From: Colidextribacter sp. OB.20
GTDB lineage: Bacteria > Bacillota > Clostridia > Oscillospirales > Oscillospiraceae
Direction: 5' to 3'
DNA length: 33,730 nucleotides
Assembly (NCBI RefSeq): GCF_009911595.1
Contig: NZ_QWKG01000044.1
Coordinates: 1-33,730, forward strand
Shown here: piece by piece, positions 1 through 6,872 of the stretch
How positions within the stretch are numbered: position 1 is the stretch's first letter
How the letters are laid out: every line of letters begins with the position of its first letter
Translations under genes and position numbers: made by a program
Notes under the pieces: model-generated
Database searches by the model: none
What the model saw: only the letters and a program-made list of their open reading frames with translations
What the model was told of the DNA's origin: nothing

Positions 1-1284
1 TACACCACCGACAAAAACGGCGTTATCAATCTGCCCGAAGCGGAAAAGGGCTGGTATCAGGTGGTGGAGCTGAAAGCGGCCAAGGGCTATCAGTTGGACA
101 GCCAGCCCTATCAGATCGAGGTGAAGGACGGCGGCACCGCCACCCTGGAGATCACCAACCGGCAGACCGGCAGCGCCATCATCCACAAGATCGACAGCGT
201 GACCGGCAAGGGCATTTTCGGCGTGAAGTTCCTGCTTTCCGATGCCAAGGGCAACCCCGTGGGCACCTATGAGAGCGACAACGAGGGGTATGTCTATGTG
301 GACGGCGGGCTTGCGGACGGCAAGTACACCGTCCGGGAGATCGAGTGCGCGGACGGCTATATCCTGGACACCCAGCCCAAGACCATCTATGTGGAGTACG
401 GCGGCTGTACCACTATCACCTGGAAAAACACCGCCGTCACCGGGCAAATTCAGATCACCAAGACCAGCGCCGACTACAACAGCATGAACGGCTGGCCCGC
501 TGGCACCCCCATCCCCGGCACCGTGTTTGAGGTCTACCACTACCGCACGGGGAACCTTGTTGACACCATCCGCACCGACAAGAACGGCGTGGCCGTGTCC
601 AAGCCCCTGCCTCTGGGCCGGTACAAGGTGGTGGAATCCCAGGCGGCGGACTTCTACGCCCTGGACAAGACCCCCATCGACGTGGAGATCGAACACGCTG
701 GGCAGATCGTCAAAGCGGCTATGACCAACAAGAGCCTTTACACCAATGTGGCAATTCAGAAAACCGGCTATGCCGAGGTCATGCCCGGTCAGAACATCCG
801 CTACACGTTCAGCGGCATCGGCAACAACTCCACCACGGCGCTCACGTCCTTCTATTGGCGCGATACCCTGCCCGTGGAGGCGGTACGGCTGGCGAAGATC
901 ACCACCGGCACCTACAATGCCGCTGGCAGCTACAAGATCGTCTACAAGACCAATCTCTCCGGGGCTGACTACCGTGTGCTGGCGGACAGCCTGAACACCC
1001 AGCAGAACTATGTGCTGGAGGCGTCCCCCGTGGCCCTGCGGCTGGCGTCCAACGAGTATGTCACGGAAGTGATATTCGTGTTCGGCGTCGTGCCCGCCAA
1101 CTTCCGGCAGGTAGAAGCCCCCAAAATTGACTGCACCGTTGTGTCCTGGGCCAAGGGCGGCAGTCAGTTCGTCAATCAGGCGGACGTGGGCGGCGTCTAC
1201 AACGGACAGTGGATCATGGCTACCACCCGCTGGGTGACGAAGGTCTACGCTCCCCCCAAGCGCCTGCCCACCACAGGCTATTAA
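1..1284 (+). CDS. SpaA/Cna-B repeat surface protein, C-terminal part
   Basis: The frame is open at the left edge, so the N-terminus and signal peptide lie outside the window. About 428 residues are visible. At least three Cna-B/SpaA-type beta domains follow each other; each ends in a segment like GKYTVREIECADGY followed by a TxTWKNT or EITNR strand, and each joint starts with an IxKIDSVTGK or IQITKTS strand. Such domains normally form intramolecular isopeptide bonds and build adhesins or pilins. A longer beta-rich domain (about residues 240-415) follows. The protein ends in RLPTTGY and stop. The LPTTG looks like a sortase motif, but the hydrophobic helix and basic tail are absent. In Tn1549-like ICEs such proteins lie beside transfer genes, so a role in donor-recipient contact is likely but inferred. 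Confidence 0.85.
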   Translation, partial: YTTDKNGVINLPEAEKGWYQVVELKAAKGYQLDSQPYQIEVKDGGTATLEITNRQTGSAIIHKIDSVTGKGIFGVKFLLSDAKGNPVGTYESDNEGYVYVDGGLADGKYTVREIECADGYILDTQPKTIYVEYGGCTTITWKNTAVTGQIQITKTSADYNSMNGWPAGTPIPGTVFEVYHYRTGNLVDTIRTDKNGVAVSKPLPLGRYKVVESQAADFYALDKTPIDVEIEHAGQIVKAAMTNKSLYTNVAIQKTGYAEVMPGQNIRYTFSGIGNNSTTALTSFYWRDTLPVEAVRLAKITTGTYNAAGSYKIVYKTNLSGADYRVLADSLNTQQNYVLEASPVALRLASNEYVTEVIFVFGVVPANFRQVEAPKIDCTVVSWAKGGSQFVNQADVGGVYNGQWIMATTRWVTKVYAPPKRLPTTGY

Positions 1285-1295
1285 GCACCATCCCC

Positions 1296-1316
1296 GTGGC
1301 CCGCACAGCGGGCCAC
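1296..1316 (+). terminator. GC-rich hairpin after the surface protein gene
   Basis: A perfect 9-bp stem (GTGGCCCGC / GCGGGCCAC) with a 3-nt loop starts 11 nt after the stop codon. No clear T-run follows, so it may be a weak or factor-dependent terminator or a 3' mRNA stabiliser. Confidence 0.5.
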
Positions 1317-1336
1317 TTACATACCCATTCGCACAT

Positions 1337-1365
1337 TTGAAACCGCTTGTTTTTTTCTGTACTAT
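1337..1365 (+). promoter_or_regulatory. sigma-A-type promoter for the downstream gene chain
   Basis: TTGAAA (1337-1342) and TACTAT (1360-1365) are separated by exactly 17 nt and lie 24 nt before the ATG at 1389. This is the best promoter match in the left region and comes right after the hairpin that closes the surface-protein gene, so it probably starts a new transcript. Confidence 0.55.
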
Positions 1366-1388
1366 GGTGGTGAAAGGAGCTGTTTCAA

Positions 1389-1541
1389 ATGTTCAAACGG
1401 GAAAAGAAAGTTTATCTCCAACTGACTGACGGAGAATACCGGCTTGTGCGGAAGTACCTGCTGGACTGGCGAAACAAGCTGACCACTCAGGGCCGGGACG
1501 CCTCCCCGGTGAATGAGCTTCTGACAAGGCTGATGGCCTGA
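1389..1541 (+). CDS. 50-aa uncharacterised ICE protein
   Basis: The start is ATG, preceded by GAAAGGAG at good spacing, and the product is 50 residues. It is charged and probably helical, starting MFKREKKVYLQLTDGEYRL and ending VNELLTRLM. The layout (an LTDGEYRLVRKYLLDWRNKL helix and a second helix starting DASPVNELL) resembles small DNA-associated or relaxosome-accessory ICE proteins, but I do not recognise a named family. It sits between a promoter-like site and a terminator-like hairpin, so it could be transcribed alone. The coding call rests on the start site, the short fitting frame and amino-acid composition. Confidence 0.6.
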   Translation: MFKREKKVYLQLTDGEYRLVRKYLLDWRNKLTTQGRDASPVNELLTRLMA

Positions 1542-1564
1542 AAATAAAGTATTCCTCCATACAT

Positions 1565-1607
1565 ACACCGCTCTTTGTCCGCTGGACACAGGGCGGTGTA
1601 AATTTTT
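1565..1607 (+). terminator. rho-independent terminator or attenuator
   Basis: ACACCGC pairs with GCGGTGT, with an inner TGTCC/GGACA helix, followed by AAATTTTT. It lies between the 50-aa gene and the PAPS-reductase-like gene. A strong AAGGAGG follows only 8 nt after the T-run, so it may act as an attenuator rather than a full stop. Confidence 0.6.
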
Positions 1608-1626
1608 GGACAAGGAGGAACCGGCA

Positions 1627-1701
1627 TTGAACATCAGGTATCGTTTGCAACTCTACGAGGAACCGCCTAACCGAGAGAGGGGGCGGGAGCATGGGTGCTG
1701 A
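1627..1701 (+). CDS. possible 24-aa leader peptide
   Basis: TTG start 8 nt after AAGGAGG. The 24-residue arginine- and glutamate-rich peptide overlaps the next gene's ATG (1691) by 11 nt, the layout of a translationally coupled leader. It may instead be only a spacer carrying the downstream ribosome binding site. Coding is plausible but unproven. Confidence 0.25.
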   Translation: MNIRYRLQLYEEPPNRERGREHGC

Positions 1702-2494
1702 CAGCAAGAACCCCATAGAGGGCAGCTATCACGCCGTTTCCCTCTCAGGGGGTAAGGACAGTACGGCCATGCTCCTGCTGATGATCGAACGGGATATGCC
1801 CATCGACGTGGTACTGACCGCCGACACAGGCATGGAGTTCCCGGAGATGTATGAACACATGGAGAAGCTGGACGACCTGCTCTACCGGGAGCGCGGCATC
1901 CACATCACCACCCTGCGGCACCCCAAAGGCTTTGAATGGCTCATGTTTGAGGAACCGAAGGTAAAACAGTCCAGCATTGAGAACCGTCAACGGCTGGGGG
2001 TATCCCTCTATGGAAACGGCTGGCCCGGTGTCCGTGTTCGCTGGTGTACGGGCCAGTTAAAAACCCACCTCATTCAAAAAGAGGTAAACCGGCTGAAAAA
2101 AGAGCGGAACGCCCTGCACTATGTGGGGATCGCCGCCGATGAGCCGAAGCGTATCAAGGACGAACAATATCCCCTGGTGGATTGGGGTATCACCGAAGCC
2201 GAGGCTTTGCGGATCAGCTATAACCGGGGCTTTGATTGGGGCGGACTGTATCGGATATACAACCGCTGTTCCTGCTGGTGCTGCCCCCTCCAACGAATCG
2301 GGGAGCTAAAAAAGCTGCGTACCCACCATCCTGAATTGTGGGCGCGGCTCCGGGAGATGGACAAGCGGGCCATCGCGCAGTTTGGACACAACCCCCTGGG
2401 GCAATTTACAAAAAATTGGACAGTGGAACAGTTAGAAGGTCGATTTGCCAACGAGGACAGGCAAATCGACTTTTCTGATAGAGGGGAGCGATAA
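1691..2494 (+). CDS. PAPS reductase / ATP pyrophosphatase family protein
   Basis: 267 aa. The PP-loop SGGKDSTAMLLLMI near residue 17 is the nucleotide-binding signature of the adenine nucleotide alpha-hydrolase/PAPS reductase superfamily. It is followed by VVLTADTGMEFPEMYEH, as in CysH and DndC relatives. Further on are VRWCTGQLKT and a cysteine cluster, CSCWCCPLQR, that could hold zinc or an Fe-S cluster. The protein is shorter than DndC and lacks the cysteine arrangement of assimilatory CysH, so sulfate assimilation is unlikely. It lies in a same-strand chain with a DNA cytosine methyltransferase, as is common on clostridial ICEs. A role in nucleic-acid modification or defence is possible but not shown here. 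Confidence 0.85.
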   Translation: MGADSKNPIEGSYHAVSLSGGKDSTAMLLLMIERDMPIDVVLTADTGMEFPEMYEHMEKLDDLLYRERGIHITTLRHPKGFEWLMFEEPKVKQSSIENRQRLGVSLYGNGWPGVRVRWCTGQLKTHLIQKEVNRLKKERNALHYVGIAADEPKRIKDEQYPLVDWGITEAEALRISYNRGFDWGGLYRIYNRCSCWCCPLQRIGELKKLRTHHPELWARLREMDKRAIAQFGHNPLGQFTKNWTVEQLEGRFANEDRQIDFSDRGER

Positions 2495-2496
2495 TC

Positions 2497-2676
2497 ATGG
2501 GTAAAGAAAAAAACATGGACAAGGAGTTGTCCGATATGCTGCGGGGCGTTCCGCCGCAAAACATCTTGATTTCCTTTGACGGTAAGCCTGCCAAATCCCT
2601 GGCGGATTACGCAAAAGAGCAGCAGGAAAAGGCCCGCCAGAAGAAGCGCAGGCCGCGTGATGACCGGGAGAGGTGA
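2497..2676 (+). CDS. 59-aa basic ICE protein
   Basis: ATG start two bases after the previous stop, with GAGGGGAG upstream. The 59-residue product starts MGKEKNMDKELSDMLRGVPP, has an ILISFDGKPAKSLADYA segment, and ends in a strongly basic tail (RQKKRRPRDDRER). Tight packing with both neighbours supports coding. No family is recognised; the basic tail suggests nucleic-acid contact. Confidence 0.6.
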   Translation: MGKEKNMDKELSDMLRGVPPQNILISFDGKPAKSLADYAKEQQEKARQKKRRPRDDRER

Positions 2677-2680
2677 CACT

Positions 2681-3271
2681 ATGCAGAACGAAAAGCGGAT
2701 GATAGAAAATTTTGAGATCATCCATGCACTCCAGATAGGAGCGCGTGAGGTGGTGGTGGGCGTCAGCCCGGAGCAGGAGTTCATGTGCTGTTTCTGCACA
2801 CAGGACGGAATGCGTGAATATTACGCCGAGGCGATGGCCAGCGACGACTATCTGGAGATTATGGAGTTGTATGCCGACAGGCTGAAAGGACAGGTGGCGG
2901 CTTTGCAGGCCCAGCGCAAGACCCTCCATATCCCGCTGGAGCTGCTGGGCCGTGAACACTGTTTTCCGCTGAATGACAGCGACGACATCACCGGCAAGGT
3001 GGTGGCGGTCAAACCAACTTCTCTCCGCTATGAGTACCAGCGGGCAGACTGCCAGCTTATTCTTGTGACGAATGGCAGCGGAGCGCGGGGCTACTCTCGC
3101 GGCACCTCAGTCTATGGCGTCAATGTGTTCACAGGCCGCAGGGATGGCCGGTGGGAGCGCAGGGACGTTTTGGGTGAGGTCAGGCCGGAGTGTCTGCCAC
3201 AGTGGGCAAAAGAGCATTTGTCGGTCATTCAGCGGGAGCGAGCCTTGGAACAGGGGCGTGACAGCCGATGA
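2681..3271 (+). CDS. 196-aa conserved ICE protein of unknown function
   Basis: The ATG at 2681 follows a GAGAGG site. The frame is open further upstream, but that stretch overlaps the previous gene and has no start signal. The protein begins MQNEKRMIENFEIIHALQIG, then AREVVVGVSPEQEFMCCFCT, and contains TGKVVAVKPTSLRYEYQRA and a C-terminal part with VLGEVRPECLPQWAKEHL. From memory this pattern recurs in clostridial ICEs, usually as a hypothetical protein, beside the permuted methyltransferase. It overlaps that gene by an ATGA junction, implying translational coupling. No catalytic motif is evident. Confidence 0.75.
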   Translation: MQNEKRMIENFEIIHALQIGAREVVVGVSPEQEFMCCFCTQDGMREYYAEAMASDDYLEIMELYADRLKGQVAALQAQRKTLHIPLELLGREHCFPLNDSDDITGKVVAVKPTSLRYEYQRADCQLILVTNGSGARGYSRGTSVYGVNVFTGRRDGRWERRDVLGEVRPECLPQWAKEHLSVIQRERALEQGRDSR

Positions 3272-4743
3272 AACTTCTGCTGGGCGGCTCCCCCTGCACC
3301 CATTGGAGCATAGCACAGACACGGAACCGAGAAACACAGCCGGAGGGCTTGGGCTGGGAGCTGTTTCGCAACTACCTGATCGCCAGAGAGCGGTACGGGC
3401 CGGACTTCTATTTATACGAGAACAACAAGAGCATGGCCCCGGCGATACGGGCACAGATCACGGCGGAGCTGGGCGTGGAACCCATTTTGATAAACTCCGC
3501 CCTTGTGTCCGCCCAAAGCCGTCAGCGGCTCTACTGGACGAACATCCCCGGCGTGGAACTGCCGGAGGATCAGGGCCTTATCCTGTTGGATGTTCTGGAG
3601 AGCGGTCTGCCGCTCCATGAAAAGGGCTACACGCTGAAAGCAAATTACAGCAGGGCCAGCGCCGTGAACGCCCTGGACGGCGGGCACTTCCCCGCACCTA
3701 TGGCAATAGAGCCGGTGAACGTCACCGCCGACGGGAAAGCCCAATGCCTGCGGGCCACCTACTACAAAGACGGCATCCGCAATATGGTGGGCAACACCAT
3801 AGACCGCAAGACCTGTGTGGCCGAAGCGGTCAGTGTAAACCGGCTGGGCGGTCTTTACGGCCAGCATACCCGCTGGGGTGTGTTCGATGTGAGTGGGAAA
3901 GTCCCCTGCCTGACAGCATCGGCGGGCATGGGCGGCGGACACGTCCCCATGTTCCCCATCCGGGTGGGCACCATAGAGAGCGGCACCGGCTCCGAGGGTC
4001 AGGGGCACCGGGTATATTCAGCGGACGGCAAGAGCAAGACCCTGTGTGGGAACGGCGGCGGGGCCGGGGCGAAAACCGGGCTTTATACCACCCCCACCGA
4101 CTGTCCTGCCCTGCGGGTAGCGGAGGCCACCGCCAAAGGGTATGCCGACATCCTCCCCGGTGAGTGTGTTGACCTGACCATGCCCAACAGCAAGACCCGC
4201 AGGGGCCGTGCCATGCGGGAAAAGGCGAACTGCCTGACCACCTCCTGCCAGTATTATCAGTATTGCGGGACGCTGGACAGGCCCATCTACGAAGTTCGGG
4301 ACGGCCAGATCACGATAAAGGGCCAACAGTACCCCATCAAGCTGATAGACGGCTGCTATATCATCCGCAAGCTGACAGTGCTGGAGTGTATGCGGCTCCA
4401 AACGGTGCCGGAGGGCTTTGTGTTCCCGGTCAGCAACACCCAGGCTTACAAGATGTTGGGCAACGGCTGGACGGTGGACGTGATTGCCCACATCCTCTCC
4501 TACTGCCCCGGCATCACCGTGGAACCGCTGGAAGTGCTGTCCATGTATGACGGCATGAGCTGCGGCCACCTGGCCCTTAACAAGCTGGGGGCCACCGTTC
4601 TCCGCTACTACGCCACCGAGATCGACAAATACGCCATCAAGACCACCCAAACAAACTTCCCCGACACCATCCAATTAGGTGACGCTTTTCAGGTGCGGGA
4701 GGATAAATGGTGGTCTTTTTTTGAGCAAGTGAAAGGAGTGTGA
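3268..4743 (+). CDS. circularly permuted C5 cytosine DNA methyltransferase
   Basis: 491 aa. The protein begins at motif IV (LLGGSPCTHWSIAQ, with the catalytic Pro-Cys). Motif VI follows (YENNKSM), then motif VIII (QSRQRLYWTNIP). A long central part (about residues 115-350) has repeated segments such as PCLTASAGMGGGHVPMF and NCLTTSCQYYQYCG, probably the target recognition region. Motifs IX-X are LTVLECMRLQTVP and KMLGNGWTVDVIAHI. Only after these come motifs I-III: VLSMYDGMSCGHLALNKLG, ATEIDKYAI and NFPDTIQLGD. The AdoMet-binding start of a normal enzyme has thus moved to the C-terminus, with the DNMT3-like spelling of motif I. All key residues are present, so it is probably active. It may protect the ICE from host restriction. 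Confidence 0.9.
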   Translation: MKLLLGGSPCTHWSIAQTRNRETQPEGLGWELFRNYLIARERYGPDFYLYENNKSMAPAIRAQITAELGVEPILINSALVSAQSRQRLYWTNIPGVELPEDQGLILLDVLESGLPLHEKGYTLKANYSRASAVNALDGGHFPAPMAIEPVNVTADGKAQCLRATYYKDGIRNMVGNTIDRKTCVAEAVSVNRLGGLYGQHTRWGVFDVSGKVPCLTASAGMGGGHVPMFPIRVGTIESGTGSEGQGHRVYSADGKSKTLCGNGGGAGAKTGLYTTPTDCPALRVAEATAKGYADILPGECVDLTMPNSKTRRGRAMREKANCLTTSCQYYQYCGTLDRPIYEVRDGQITIKGQQYPIKLIDGCYIIRKLTVLECMRLQTVPEGFVFPVSNTQAYKMLGNGWTVDVIAHILSYCPGITVEPLEVLSMYDGMSCGHLALNKLGATVLRYYATEIDKYAIKTTQTNFPDTIQLGDAFQVREDKWWSFFEQVKGV

Positions 4744-4748
4744 CTTTG

Positions 4749-5702
4749 ATGGAATTGACGTTTCATACCGCTACCCCAGCGGAGCGGCTTTATACCACCC
4801 GCCAGAGTACGCAGATCGGAGGGCAGACCGGGAGCATCGGCCATCTGCGGGCCGACATGGGAGAGGACGGCAAGGGCTTTTTTACAAAGTGGCAGAGCCA
4901 CCGAGGGGACATGGACACCGAGGAATTTCACCAGGAGCTTGAAAGTGTCCTGAACGCCCTGGTGGGCGACGGGCAGTACGGCGGCTTTTTGAAAAGCCGG
5001 GACGCCATGCGGGACTTCTGCCAGGGGCACCCGGAGAGCGGCTTTAACGACGGCTTTGCGTTCGGCTTCCGGGCGGACACGGCGCAGTATGCCTACCTGA
5101 TACGGCTGCAACCCTACAAGGGGGAGGAAAACCTGTTCATCTACTGCTACCGCCGGGACTGGCTGGACAGCCACATGAAACAGGCTGAAAAGGGCATCCG
5201 TTTCATTACCCCGCACTATGAGGAAAAATTCAGAGTTGCGGACGGCGACAGTGTGCGGATCAGGTGCCCTGATGGGAGGCAGCTTGACCGGGTATGCCGG
5301 TATATCGACGAGTGCCATGTGGAGGTGGGCACCGGCTGGGACAACCTCTACCATATCTGCCAGTTTGCCGAGATGATGGAGCGCAACGGCAATTCTGTGA
5401 TCCCCCTCAGAAGCTCCCTGCCAGCGGTATGCTACGGCAAGACGCAGGAGAAGCGGGCCATCGTGATGTTTGAGCGGGGTTTTGACGGCTACCGCTCCGC
5501 GTCCTATGTGACAAAGGGCCGCACCAGCCAGAAGCTCGTTGACGAGCTGAACGGAGAACTGGGTGTAAGCAAGGCACAGGTGGCGGCGATGCTGGCCGGG
5601 GCTATGCGGGGCTGGGCCACCCCCGCCGCCGACCCGAAGAACTACGACGAGCAGGGCCAGCCCATCAAGGCCAGAAACCGGGACAGAGGTGATGCCCGGT
5701 GA
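4749..5702 (+). CDS. 317-aa uncharacterised ICE protein
   Basis: I chose the ATG at 4749 because GAAAGGAG lies at good distance; a GTG at 4740 in the same frame is too close to it. The protein begins MELTFHTATPAERLYTTRQS. It has a middle part with FAFGFRADTAQYAYLIRLQP and a C-terminal part, QKLVDELNGELGVSKAQVAA, that looks like a helical DNA-binding or oligomerisation module. No enzyme motif is seen. It starts just after the methyltransferase stop and overlaps the next gene by GTGA. I do not recognise the family; a transfer or antirestriction accessory role is a guess from location. Confidence 0.7.
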   Translation: MELTFHTATPAERLYTTRQSTQIGGQTGSIGHLRADMGEDGKGFFTKWQSHRGDMDTEEFHQELESVLNALVGDGQYGGFLKSRDAMRDFCQGHPESGFNDGFAFGFRADTAQYAYLIRLQPYKGEENLFIYCYRRDWLDSHMKQAEKGIRFITPHYEEKFRVADGDSVRIRCPDGRQLDRVCRYIDECHVEVGTGWDNLYHICQFAEMMERNGNSVIPLRSSLPAVCYGKTQEKRAIVMFERGFDGYRSASYVTKGRTSQKLVDELNGELGVSKAQVAAMLAGAMRGWATPAADPKNYDEQGQPIKARNRDRGDAR

Positions 5703-6253
5703 CGGAACAGAAGCATCTTATCTGGAGCGACTATGACGTGGATTATGAGGACTGGCGGGCTGAACTGGAAGCTGAGTACCCGGAGCTGACCGAGGACGAG
5801 CGCATGATGCTGATGTATGAGATGAACGGCGGCTATCTGGACGATGAGCGTGTGAACCTGAACATCCAGCTTGACCAGCCCATCTTGATTATTGCCGACC
5901 TGGGCCTCTGGACGGGGCGGCACATGGGCTATAAGGAGATCGCCAGCGGCAACATCCGGGACTGCCTTTACAGTGACCGGGACATTGACTATTCCACCTG
6001 GTACGTTGACAGGCTGGGCGACCTGCGCTGCGACGCCATCCACCATGACGGCACAAATCATTTGCTGTACCGCACCTATAAGCCCGGAGTACGGGACTCT
6101 CAAATCGACCTACTGAAAGAAAAATTGTATTACGGCACAGCGACACGCGCCGATATTACCCGGATCACCCGCAGATTAGGGGACGAGATTGGAAAGGTTT
6201 ACGGCTGGGACTTCCCCCAGCGTGGGCGGCAGGCTGTGTCCGTGGAAAGGTAG
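5699..6253 (+). CDS. 184-aa acidic ICE protein, unknown function
   Basis: GTG start overlapping the previous stop. The N-terminal third is very acidic (WSDYDVDYEDWRAELEAEYP, then ELTEDERMMLMYEMNGGYLD). The middle holds LNIQLDQPILIIADLGLWTG and the core NIRDCLYSDRDIDYSTWYVD with DLRCDAIHHDGTNHLLYR. High acidity can indicate DNA mimicry, but the fold is not recognised and this is only a suggestion. Coupling to both neighbours supports a real gene. Confidence 0.7.
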   Translation: MTEQKHLIWSDYDVDYEDWRAELEAEYPELTEDERMMLMYEMNGGYLDDERVNLNIQLDQPILIIADLGLWTGRHMGYKEIASGNIRDCLYSDRDIDYSTWYVDRLGDLRCDAIHHDGTNHLLYRTYKPGVRDSQIDLLKEKLYYGTATRADITRITRRLGDEIGKVYGWDFPQRGRQAVSVER

Positions 6254-6261
6254 AGCGCATT

Positions 6262-6567
6262 ATGGCACGATTACCGAATGTCAAATTGAAGGTACACCCC
6301 TCCATGTTCGACCTGATGATGTCCGTTCTGGAGCGCAATGCCGCCGCCGAGGATGTGCTGACCCGCAATAACGCCAAAGACCTGATGGACAAGCGTATGC
6401 GGTTCACCCGGCTCTATCCCGGCAAAGGCGGTGAGCAGTACGCCAGCATCCAGATGTATGAGAGCGAGGCCGCAGAGATGGTCTGGCAACTTCTCTACGC
6501 CTGTATCGGGGCTATTGAGGTGGAAAAGGAGTACAGCGCGGAGCTGTGCAAAGGTGGTGCCCCGTGA
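6262..6567 (+). CDS. 101-aa ICE protein, unknown function
   Basis: ATG start 9 nt after the previous stop. The product begins MARLPNVKLKVHPSMFDLMM, continues SVLERNAAAEDVLTRNNAKD, and looks alpha-helical. It ends with a GTGA overlap into the next gene. The length and the central FTRLYPGKGGEQYASIQMYE segment fit small conserved ICE proteins before the large helicase gene, but no named domain is recognised. Confidence 0.65.
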   Translation: MARLPNVKLKVHPSMFDLMMSVLERNAAAEDVLTRNNAKDLMDKRMRFTRLYPGKGGEQYASIQMYESEAAEMVWQLLYACIGAIEVEKEYSAELCKGGAP

Positions 6568-6869
6568 AGGGCGCACCCATCGACAAGGCCCTGTGCGAAT
6601 ACCTGAAACGATACCGCCGAGGACAGGAAAGCGCGGCCTCCAGCAAGGAGCTGGAGGCCGCGTTCCACGTCAAGGGGACGGAGCTGCGGCGGGCCGTCAA
6701 CCGCCTGCGCTGTGACGGCCACCCCATTTGCAGCGACGCCACCGGCTACTTCTACGCGGCGCGGCAGTCTGAGATCAGGGCCACCGTCACCCAGCTCACC
6801 GGGCGCATCTCCAGGATCGCCGCCGCCACAAAGGGGCTGCTGAAATCTTATGATGAAAAGGAGGGATAG
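6564..6869 (+). CDS. winged-helix DNA-binding protein
   Basis: GTG start at 6564 overlaps the previous stop (GTGA). The frame is open slightly upstream without a better start. The 101-aa product contains a helix-turn-helix: SSKELEAAFHVKGTELRRAV, then NRLRCDGHPICSDATGYFYA, where the last part reads as the wing. The C-terminus (QLTGRISRIAAATKGLLKSY) is probably a helix for oligomerisation. It sits 3 nt before the methylase/helicase gene. Such small winged-helix proteins often precede the large LPD-type helicase gene on ICEs and may regulate it or bind DNA for it. Confidence 0.7.
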   Translation: MKGAPIDKALCEYLKRYRRGQESAASSKELEAAFHVKGTELRRAVNRLRCDGHPICSDATGYFYAARQSEIRATVTQLTGRISRIAAATKGLLKSYDEKEG

Positions 6870-6872
6870 ATC

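Noticed and set aside
1691-2494. A DndC protein of a full phosphorothioation system
   Set aside because: The protein is much shorter than DndC and no dndB, dndD or dndE neighbours are present.
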